From Branchinecta lynchi (Eukaryota > Arthropoda > Branchiopoda > Anostraca > Branchinectidae): DNA of 64,000 nt. The notes under the pieces were generated by a model. The model was not told the origin of the DNA, did no database searches, and was given only the letters and a program-made list of their open reading frames with translations. Below are positions 1-9,109 of this stretch, piece after piece. Each line of letters starts with the position of its first letter. Positions within the stretch are counted from its first letter, which is position 1. The stretch is taken from positions 496,001-560,000 of the forward strand of contig JAKZAP010000054.1 of the NCBI GenBank assembly GCA_023053575.1, written 5' to 3'. The position numbers and the translations under genes are program-made.

Positions 1-377
1 ATGGGGCTTGATCTAGTAAATCTGAAATGGCTATGTCACTCATTGACCAGTTGGGTACCAGATTTTTTGAGAATTCCCCTACTCAAGGGAATCTCCTACT
101 GAGGTGAAAAAGATTCTTCTGTTATTATTAATTTTGGCGTGAAGGAGACTAGTGAAGTTAGAATTTTTTTTTTTCATATTTCAAGTATAGAGACACCAGG
201 AAACTCTGTCTTGCTTCCACACTCCCCACCCTCCACCCTAACTCTAGAAATTCTATAAAATAGGGCAGAAAACAGAAAAGTTGTATTTTTTTTCTTTACC
301 TGGTATCCAAGAGTGGTTCTTGATGCCAGTGTGCAGGACTGCCTTTACAGTGAAACTTTAGAATCCTGTTACTGACC

Positions 378-587
378 TTATAATTCATTCCTTCCTTTCT
401 TCTTGGAACTCATTAACTTTTGTCCAAGTGCTTTCACCTGCTGTGGAGAAAACACCAAAGCAGTATAATTCACTTTGCCAGTAGGTGTCACCTGAGGGGA
501 AGATTTGTCTTGGGCAGGTGGAATCTCTTCTGATGTTGGATTCACTTGTCCAGTAGGATTCACATAGGCTATTTGGTGTAGGGCCAC
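378..587 (-). pseudogene. Short coding-like stretch in left foldback arm (69 codons)
   Basis: The reading frame ends in SSKKKGRNEL followed by a stop and contains PAQDKSSPQVTPTGKVNY. The same reading frame exists in the opposite arm (11120-11305, + strand). It is proline-, glutamine- and threonine-rich with a basic tail and matches no family I know. The six visible codon differences between the arms (for example Gly/Arg, Ser/Pro, Asp/Gly, Gln/Leu) all change the amino acid. That argues against current selection on the protein. It may be the last exon of a dead element gene or a captured host exon. Confidence 0.35.
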
Positions 588-2714
588 AGCATGTGAACAT
601 CACTGCAGAAATGTTCCATTTCACAGACAAAAATGGAAATTGGTTTTTAAAAAAGATGACTGATATTTTTAATATTTTATGAATTATTATCCATGTAATT
701 TTTTATAGCAGAGATTATGTTTTTGGTGCAGCAAGGACAAGAAGGTCAGAAAAAACTAAGAAATGTCTGTTTGACAGGAGTGGGTGTGTCCCGTTTCAAC
801 AGAACAAAATGGAAGTTGATAGTTAAATCAAGAGGACTCTATGACTGATAATTTGATGTTTAGGAATTTGAATTTTTATTGTATAAATTTTTTTTTTTTT
901 TTTTTATGGTAGCCTACCTACAACAGAAATCGTATTTTTTACGGCTGCCTGAACAGGACCCTTGCCAAGATCGTCGAATACTCACTATGACCAACCGCCT
1001 CTGAATCTCGGAATAACGAGAAACATTTTCTGTCAACGAATCAACTGCATTGGTTGGGACCCTGTTTGGTATTAACTACGGAACTGTATATCTTTAGAAA
1101 TGCCGAATACTCTATATGACCAAGTCCAACACACGGCAGTGAATCCTGGAAAAACGAGAAACGTCGCCGAAACGATGACTCAAATTTGTTGTCAACCAAT
1201 CAACGGCATCGGTTGGGGTATGAACAATTCCAACACACGGCAGTGAATCTCGGAAAAACGTGAAACGTCGCCGGAAGATGACGCAAATTTGTGTCAACCA
1301 ATCAACGGCGTTGGATGGTGAACGCGGCGGTGACGCTTCCGGCTATCCCTGTAGGTACACAGGCAGTTGTTCATCGACACATAGAGTTGGTTGTCAAGAG
1401 GATTAACTCATCTCGGATTATTTTTGGCTGCGAATTTTTGCAAATGGCAGCTTTTAAAACAAACTCACGGCAGTGAACCTCGTACAAACGAGAAACGTCG
1501 CCGAAATGATGACTCAGATTTTATGTCAACCAATCAACGGCGTTGTTTGGGGTATTTCAAATAATCCGATATTAACTAATCTCGGAATTTTTTTGATCTC
1601 TGGTGCTTCTTGCACACGGTAGCTTTTAAAACCAATACACAGCAGTGAACCTTGGAAAAAGGTCAAACGTCGCCGAAACGATAACTCAATTTTTTTGTAA
1701 ACCAATCAACGGCGTTGGTTGGGGAGATCTCTGGTGACGCTATTAAAATGTGATTGGTTGCCGTATTAACTAAACTCGGAAGTTCGTATCTGCAAGTTCT
1801 AGGTCAACCAATCAACGGCGATGGATGGTGAGAGCTGCGGTGACGCTTCCGGCTCTCCCTGTAGGTACACGGGCGGTTTTTCATCGACAAGTAGAGTTGG
1901 TTATCAAGAGGATTATAACTAATCTCGGAATTTTTTTTGCTGTGGCTTTTTGCACACAGCAGTGAATCTCGGTAAAAACGAGAAACGTCCCCCAAACGAT
2001 GACTAAATTTTGTTGTCAACCAATCAACGGCGTTGGTTGGGGTTAGCTATGGTGACGATATTTAAATGTGATTAATTGCCGTATTAGCTAGACTCGGAAG
2101 TTTGTATCTTCAAGTTCTGGTTCAATCAATCAACGGCGTTGGATGGTGAGAGCTGCTGTGATGCTTCCGGCTCCCCCTGTAGGTACACGGGCGGTTTTTG
2201 ATCGACACGTATAGTTGGTTATCAAGAGGATTATAACTAATCTCGGGATTTTTTTTGCTGTGGCTTTTTGGCAGAAATCTCGGTAAAAACGAGAAACGTC
2301 GCCCAAACGATGACTCAATTTTTGTCAACCAATCAACGCCTTTGGTTGGGGCTAGCTGTGGTGAAGATATTTAAATGTGATTGATTGCCGTATTAGCTAG
2401 ACTCGGAAGTTTGTATCTTGAAGTTCTGGTTCAACCAATCAACGGCTTATATGGTGAGAGCTGCGGTGATGCTTTCGGCTCTCCCTGTAGGTACACAGGC
2501 GGTGTTTCATCGACACGCAGAGTTCGTTATCAAGAGGACTATAACTAATCTTGGAATTTTTTTTCTGCGGCTTGATCAGCACTTTCGCTAATAAAGTAAA
2601 AAAAAACACGTAAGTGAATCTCGGGAAGAATAAGAAACGGCCAAACAATGACTCAAATTTTGTGTCAACCAATCAACGGCGTTGGTTGAGGAGAGCTGTG
2701 GCGACGCTATTAAA

Positions 2715-2955
2715 GTTGCGTTTTATTGGATTCACTTTTGTTTCGTTAAAGTTTGTAGTTTGGCTCTTGTTTCGTCTTACTTGCGTTTTATTGAGTTCTT
2801 GTTTCCGAAAAGTCAAACTACACCAAACTACGTCGGCGAGGTAGTTTGTAGTTTGAGCTCCGTAGTTTCAGGTTCGAAACTACAGCAAATGGAATGGACA
2901 AATAAAACGGCTTTTAAGCGAAACTACGCCGAAACTACATCCAAAAAAACGCAAC
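2715..2955. mobile_element. 241-bp MITE with GTTGCGTTTT termini and TTAAA duplication
   Basis: It starts GTTGCGTTTTATTGG and ends CCAAAAAAACGCAAC (inverted), and is flanked by TTAAA on both sides (2710-2714 and 2956-2960). The surrounding foldback subrepeat continues across the insertion. The body is full of GTAGTTT/AAACTAC motifs. A second copy that lacks the ends lies at about 26641-26852. A TTAA-containing duplication is compatible with a piggyBac-type origin, but no transposase is present. Confidence 0.75.
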
Positions 2956-3189
2956 TTAAATGTGTATTAAACTCTGAATTTTGTATCTCAGATCCTGGAT
3001 CAACCGGAGTTGGATGGGAGAGCTGCGGTGACGCCCAGGCTCTCCCGGTAGGTACACTGCGGTTCTTCGTCGACACGTAGAGGTGGTTATCAAGAGGAAT
3101 AATTAAACATGGAATTTTGTTTCTTTACAAGGTCCGAATTTATATGACCAATTTCAAAAGCACGCCAGTGAATCTCCGGAATCAGTGTT

Positions 3190-4135
3190 AATTCTTTTTG
3201 TTTGTAACAAAATATAGAAATTAACAAAACATCTTGTGAGTTATTCAAAGTCAAATATAGTTGACTTAAAATAATTTAAGAAAACAACGAAAACAGATAT
3301 TAGACATAAATAGAACAAACTTGTGTTAGGAATTATAGTATAGCAAGCATTGCCAGGAAGAGACGAAAAACCCGCCAAACAGCATCTGCTGAATTTCTCC
3401 TATAACGTTCATGCATAACGTCTTCTATATTACAACAGATTATTCGCAAATTGCCGTAGCTGATTTCAACGGTATGTCTCATAAAATTTGAAGTACTGGG
3501 CCGAACGGTGAAACTTGTGACTCATATCCTGTCCTGATACAGGAATTTTTGGATTATGGGAACTGCTGAAAGCCAACAGTCCAAAATCCGGGAATTATTG
3601 GTTTATGGTAAACGACTCAAAGCAAGCTATCCAAAACATGAATTCCTGGTGTGTGTTAATCAGCCAGAAACTAGGAAAGATGCAAAATTCACATGGGACC
3701 GAAATGAGCGCGTAAACAGCGGCAGATATGTTCAGACGATGCATCAACTGTTTGTGGTTGACGAGAGAATTAAAAAGAAAAAACCTAATTCCGAATATTC
3801 TTTTTGTTTGTAACAGAATCTAGAAATTAACAAAAACATCTTGTGAGTTATTCAAAATCAAATATAATTGACTTGTAGTCTTTGGATTTTATGTTCAAAA
3901 GCAAATAAAATGCATTTATATATTTTTGTTTTTAAATGAGAACAGAAAATATTAATAATAATAAATATAAAGAATGCGAGACTAAACTGTAATTATTTTA
4001 GTGTTATTCAATCATTTTCCAATGAATGTTGATGGAAAAATTCTTTAAATTATTTATTTAAAAAAAAACAACGAAAAGGAACATTAGACAGAAACAGAAC
4101 AGACGTTGTTGTAATTAGAAAATTATTCTACCTTT
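3190..4135 (+). repeat. Partial segmental duplication inside foldback core
   Basis: Bases 3190-3345 (from AATTCTTTTTGTTTGTAACA) recur as 3797-3875 plus 4050-4135, with about 170 bases of AT-rich sequence inserted in the second copy. The duplicated block begins with the last codons and stop of the reading frame at 3556-3813 (Ser-Phe-Cys-Leu-stop), so the first copy is a fragment of that frame's tail plus its 3' flank. Confidence 0.6.
3556..3813 (+). CDS. Unidentified 85-codon reading frame in foldback core
   Basis: It opens with ATG (MGTAESQQSKIREL) and ends YSFCL-stop. The composition is protein-like: charged, with two aromatic-rich stretches, and not simple repeat. A pyrimidine-containing acceptor (CCTGTCCTGATACAG) ends at about 3541, and a donor-like GTATGT sits at 3462, so the frame may be one exon of a spliced gene. 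After splicing from 3411-3461, a different frame would be used (see findings). No family recognised. It could be the remains of the element's own gene or a captured host exon. Confidence 0.3.
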   Translation: MGTAESQQSKIRELLVYGKRLKASYPKHEFLVCVNQPETRKDAKFTWDRNERVNSGRYVQTMHQLFVVDERIKKKKPNSEYSFCL

Positions 4136-4139
4136 TCCT

Positions 4140-6780
4140 CGAGATCAATTAAGTAATCTGGGGATGATGGTGTAAAAATCCTGCTATGTTCACATTGGTC
4201 TTACAGAATTTGAACTGGATTGACCTAAAATTCGCCAAGTTTGACCTAATTCCCCTAATTACTGTCTCTAGAGTCATCATAGGTCACATTCCAAAGGATT
4301 TAGTTTATCCCGAAGGGTGACTGCGATGAAAATATGCGCCTATTTGGAAGATCGGCGTCTGATTTTTTGATGTTTTTCAATCGCTATTTACGCTCGTAAA
4401 TCCGCCGCTGATCGAGAATCGGCCGCTGTTTCAGCCCCGTGTGAACAAGCTATTAAGTCAGTGTCAGCGTTCCCACTTTGACGGATTTTTTCGGGTCCTT
4501 GACGGATGAGAATTTGACCCGACGGATTTTCAGATTTTTGACGGATTTCTGAAAATCTTGCGTAAAATCTTATATTCTATATAGTTTTTCTGGATCTCTC
4601 ATCATTTCTATAATAGTGAATTCATGAGCATTTTATCATCGAACACTAATGTTTGCTTAATAAGCTTAGTTACCTTATCATTCAGACAACGCGCTGATTC
4701 GTGCGCATAAAACAGATAGATCCAACCAGATTATAGATTTCACACCTGTGGCTCGCAGTTTGTACGTAGCTGGTTTTGTGCAAATCTCTGTATTTTTACG
4801 GAAAATAGACTCCGGACATTTTTGCATGCGTTGCAGAGTTTTTCATTACCGTACTTTAGTATAAAAGAGTTTGACCTTGATCAAATATCTAGAAAAGAAA
4901 TTGTAAGAGACAAGATAAAACGACGGACCTGGTGGTTGGATATATTTTTTCTTTTAAATTCAAAACAAATTCTACAATCTGGACTACCTAATTTTAAATA
5001 AAAAACCACTACTACAGCTACCACTACTATTCTTTCAAAAATGATGGAGTGAAAGCACCGCAACATATTAACTTCAGTCAAAATCCATTACTCAGTTAAA
5101 AAGTAATCGTCTTCACAGACAGGCGGATGACATAATGACATATGACATAATGTAGACCTTACTTTCATCTGGATTCCTAAAAAACGCTTGACCACTAATG
5201 TTCCCAAAAATTTCGCTTTCGGCGCTGTTTTTTGTTTAGTGTTCTATTTTGCAAGAAATATCGTGGATATTAGAAGCTTTTACCGGGGCTTCACCCTATC
5301 CAGCAAAAGCTGAAATGAAGGGGATGTTGCAATACTTCTCATTGCGAATGACATTTTGCTAAATCTTACTTACTTAAAGGACCCCTCTTACTTATTCTGT
5401 CGTTTATAATATACCTAGCTCCCATGGACAACCACAAGCTTCTAAAATCCACACCTTTCTCCATTGTTTCGTTTTGTGCCCACGAACTTTTAGCGTTTTT
5501 TCGGATGTGCCGAGGTTTGCCCGTCACACAACGCAAAGTTTGCCAGAATCTTCAGTGTCCGCTGACGACTCTTTCACATATAAGGATATGAGAATCGTCT
5601 GTTTTTTACTTCTTTTATTTGCTTAGTTTTCCAACTTTTTAACCACGGTGCTTCAGTTTTGAAATGTTTTGTGACCAGCCGCCGCGTTGGAGAGCAGGAG
5701 GGCTGGATAGAGTCAACAAGCTCTAACAAGAAAATCGCTAATTTCAGATGGAAAGTAATGGTATTTTCGGAAAACATTTTTTCTGATCCGTTTCACAGGT
5801 AAATGATCATTTCTAGTAAGAGTTGTGCTTTAATAATCAGTTGCAATATTTCTTGAAATTCGTACAAAAAGTCGCCCGTGGAGATGCGTTTCTTGTCTAT
5901 TGTTTCTAACCGGTGGTAACTGTCCCTATCAAAAGAGAACGTTCACGATTCTGCATGTAGCAACTTCCATGTGCTACTGCTAAACGTAGGATTTTACGGT
6001 TTTCGACACGGTTTTTGACGGGTTTTTGGACGAAAAGTTGACGGATCTTTTGAATGATTTTTCATTCTCAACTGTCGGAATTTTACTGATTTTGTGTCTA
6101 TCAGAACGGAAAACTTTCCATCATGAAGTGGATACACTGGACTCATTGCCCAGACAACTTGCACACAACAGACGTCCATAATGTCCAAGGTAATTGTGTT
6201 TATACTTTGGTGCGACAGCCGGGTTACATAGCTAACAAGTATGATAACTGATTTGCATAATCTACGTATAATGCCGTGTTTTTTTCGATCAAATCAAGGA
6301 TGAAAATACTTCATCAAAAATTATCATAATTGAAAAGGAAATCTATACCAAACTGAAGCAGGAAAAGATGTAACGTTAATTACGCTGCTATCTTGCTTTT
6401 TACTGATTTTATTTTGTTTAACTTCATTTTAACCAAACAAGCAGAACGAAATAGACAGTTCAGACTCAAGAGTATGAAAATGTAATTGAAACCAATTCAT
6501 CCAGGCAACAACGAACAAGGTGGCCGGTTGTGATACCCTAAGAATACCCTGTCTTTTGACTAGTGAATATCGCCTGTCAAAGTACGGGAGAGGGGGGGAT
6601 TTGGAGCCAGAATTGTGTATAGCTTATGTTTCTAGAATTATATAGTTCGAAACGGGTACCTAGATATGCTCAATCTGTTTTTCAGTTTCTGCATTTGAGA
6701 TTATGCAATATATTTGTTTACGTTTATTTTCTACCTGAAATTTTTGGGAAGCGAGACGCGAAACATATCGGTTATCGAAA
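4140..6780. other. Foldback core, mostly unassigned
   Basis: No credible gene is seen. Clusters of GACGGAT/GACGGGT words occur at about 4478-4555 and 6004-6052, facing opposite ways. The rest is AT-rich single-copy sequence as far as can be judged by eye. Confidence 0.5.
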
Positions 6781-6782
6781 AC

Positions 6783-8198
6783 AACAAGACCAAAAGTTTC
6801 GATGGGATCCCAAAAATTCAATATCTGATCCAGACAACTGGGTCTTGTCTTAGCCAGATCCAGTCGTCGCCAGACTCCTTGAACATTTTTACAATTAAAA
6901 TTCAGAAACAAATTAAGGCCAATAGCTAATCACCTGAGAAAACCAAGTTCAGATTTGGATTCAGCATGTGTGTTTACCCCTATAAGTCATATCTGTTTTG
7001 ACAAAAACTTCCTGCCACTTCTGCCAATTTCCCGGTTCCGGCCGAACTCCAGAACTACTTGTCCGGCGAAAAAAGAAAGCTCAAAGACGAAATCAGGGTA
7101 TGTTCTTTCCCCAGTAATGAACATCTAATCAACTTCAGATAGAAATTTAGCTTATAACAAATTTTCCGATTCCAGCCGGATTCCGGTCGAACTATATGTC
7201 CGGGTAAAATACGATTGTCACACAGGGACTCAGCATCGCTTCTTACCCCTAAATCGCTTATCTAATCAACTAGAAATAAAACTTTGACTTCCAACAGTTT
7301 TCCGGTTTTGGCCGGATTCCGGACGAACTACGTGTCCGGGTAGAAACTTGTTTTCACATAAGTGTTCAGCATGTCTTCTTGCCCTAAATCAAACATCTTA
7401 TCAACTCCAAACAAAACTTTTAATTTTGACAAACTTTCCGGTTTGGGCCGGATTCCGGTCGAAATACTTCTCCGTCGAGAAAATAGTTTTCACCATCGTC
7501 TTCAGCATTTCTCCCTACCTCTAAATCGAAATTTAATCAACTTCAAATAAAACTTTTACTTTCAACAAACTTTCCGGTTTGGGCCGGATTCCGGGCGAAA
7601 TAGTTGTCCATCGAGAAAATAGTTTTCACCATCGTCTTCAGCATGTCTTCCTACCCCTAAACCGAACATCTAATCAATTTCAAATAAAACTTTTACTTTC
7701 AACAAACTTTCCGGTTTGGGCCGGATTCCGGGCGAAATACTTGTCCGTCGAGAAAATAATTTACACCATCGTCTTCAGAATGTCTTCCTACCCCTAAATC
7801 GAACATCTAATCAACTTCAAATAAAACTTGTACTTTCGACAAACTTTCCGGTTTTGGCCGGATTCCGGGCGAAGTACATGTCCGACGACAAAATGGTTTT
7901 CACCATCGTGTTCAGCATGTCCTCTTACCCCATAATCGACTATCACATTAGCTGTTTCAAAATATTTTGTTTGTCCCTTAATTTGAATCCCCTCCCCCAC
8001 CCCTAAATGTAGAGCTACAAAGCCCATCTACGAACTTGACTGGTCCGACGACCCAACGAACCCTCACACCAAGTTTCATCAAAATATCTCATTCCCTTCG
8101 CGAGTTATCGTGCTTACAGACGGACGGACGGACGGACAGACGGACAACTTTTGCGATGTCATAGGTATCCCTCCACTTACGTTTTGGGATCCCAAAAA
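6783..8198 (+). mobile_element. 137-bp-array element, copy A (seven repeat units)
   Basis: One end is AACAAGACCAAAAG followed by GATGGGATCCCAAAAATTC. The other end is CCACTTACGTTTTGGGATCC. The middle contains seven tandem units of about 137 bp, each with a TCCGGTTTGGGCCGGATTCC core, a CTTGTCCG..GAGAAAAT segment and a CTAAATCGAACATCTAATCA segment. The head domain carries GGACGGACGGACAGACGG and TTCATCAAAATATCTCATTC. Copy F (41558-42998) has the same order and unit number. Open frames repeating every 137 bases are products of the tandem array, not genes. Confidence 0.85.
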
Positions 8199-8587
8199 CT
8201 GATATATCGGCAATCCCAATATCACCCATTACTACAGCAATGCCTTTCTTGCTGTATAATATACGACCAGAAGCTTCCCAAATTTCCCGGTCAGCCCAGA
8301 CTTCCCAGTTTAGAAGCCAGACGGTTGATCTCAGACTCAAGGGGCTTGCGACTTCTCCTAAACTATCTATACATCGATAAAATGGGCACACTGTGGACAC
8401 ATGCTAGATATGTATGAACATTGTCGTCTCCCAGCTTCACCACCAACCTTGGGGTGACATTATAAAGTCTCGTCTCTTAGTTTTTCTTCCTTTCCTGAAA
8501 AAGCGTGTATCCCCTCCCTTGATACCTTTTCACCCTGTGCACGATGAATCATCGACAGTATACTGAAGTCATTTCAGCTCAGTTTAT

Positions 8588-8595
8588 TATAAATA
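8588..8595 (+). promoter_or_regulatory. TATA-like box upstream of candidate first exon
   Basis: TATAAATA lies about 80 bases before the ATG at 8677. A GAGAGAGAGAG run and a TCAGTTCAG initiator-like motif lie between them at 8632-8653. The TATA-to-TCAGTT spacing (about 58 bases) is longer than the usual 30, so the true start site may be near 8620. The assignment rests on motifs only. Confidence 0.3.
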
Positions 8596-8676
8596 CGAAA
8601 TTTCTAGAGGGATTTCGGGAATCGGGGTAGTTGAGAGAGAGAGAGTCAGTTCAGAGAGTTAAGGACGGAGAATAAA

Positions 8677-8762
8677 ATGGAACGTATTAAAAGCGCAGTA
8701 GAGTCTATGCGGAATGGGAGTACGTTAATGCAAGCAGGTCGGGAGATTGCCTGCAAACCTTT
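8677..8762 (+). CDS. Candidate first coding exon in foldback core (28 codons plus 2 nt)
   Basis: The ATG has a favourable AAAATGG context. The reading begins MERIKSAVESMRNG and ends at a consensus donor GTAAGT at 8763. The pattern of two helices round a GSTLMQAGREIA turn faintly resembles Pipsqueak or pogo-type helix-turn-helix N-termini of DNA transposases, but this is weak. A possible acceptor, TTTATGCAG, ends at 8820. The sequence after it is coding-like (RKFSRYYRMRDTVGGG) but is broken by stops. It may be the degenerate start of the element's transposase gene. Confidence 0.35.
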
Positions 8763-8820
8763 GTAAGTTTCTTCGTTAGCTTCTTAATGAGCGTCGGGCC
8801 TCGATTTACTGTGTTTATGC

Positions 8821-8961
8821 AGGGTCAGTGGGGCATTCTATTGACCAGCACGTGTACGAAAATTTTCTCGGTATTATAGGATGAGGGACACAGTTGGGGG
8901 CGGAGCTGTATTATCAGTCAAATGCAAAATCAAGTTGGAAGACCTTGACGCATCGAGGAAA
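8821..8961 (+). pseudogene. Coding-like tract with stop codons, downstream of candidate exon
   Basis: The frame reading PARVRKFSRYYRMRD and then VLSVKCKIKLEDLDASRK stays open for about 40 codons to TGA near 8961, but the frame reached from the upstream exon meets a stop within seven codons. It is interpreted as a decayed continuation of the 8677 exon. The product is not recognised. Confidence 0.25.
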
Positions 8962-9109
8962 TGACGAATAAACTGAGGGATTTCGCTGGAGAATCCTTCC
9001 ATATCTTCTAGTAGATCTCGTGAGAGGATAAACATTTACCATTGCTCTAGTTAATTGTGCTATCAGTTTGTTGGGGGGTTTTCAATAAATTAGTTGTCAG
9101 GTTGAAAAA

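Larger units (their letters stand above)
49..3180 (+). repeat. Left inverted arm of the foldback element
   Basis: The outer part (49-955) is unique sequence shared with 10735-11636. The inner part (955-3180) is an array of degenerate subrepeats marked by CAACCAATCAACGGCGTTGG-type boxes near 1193, 1296, 1527, 1699, 1805, 2017, 2130, 2324, 2434 and 2667. Two kinds of half-unit alternate. One carries ACTCTATATGACCAAG and CACGGCAGTGAATC motifs. The other carries GACGCTTCCGGCTCTCCCTG and CCTGTAGGTACAC motifs. Together they give a spacing of roughly 320 bp. A separate small element interrupts the array at 2715-2955. Confidence 0.8.

Noticed and set aside
7362..8006. Overlapping open frames of 60-96 codons with repeated GRIPGEIL peptides (also at 42247-42811).
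   Set aside because: They recur every 137 bases and reflect the tandem array; the period is not a multiple of three, so frames change with each unit.
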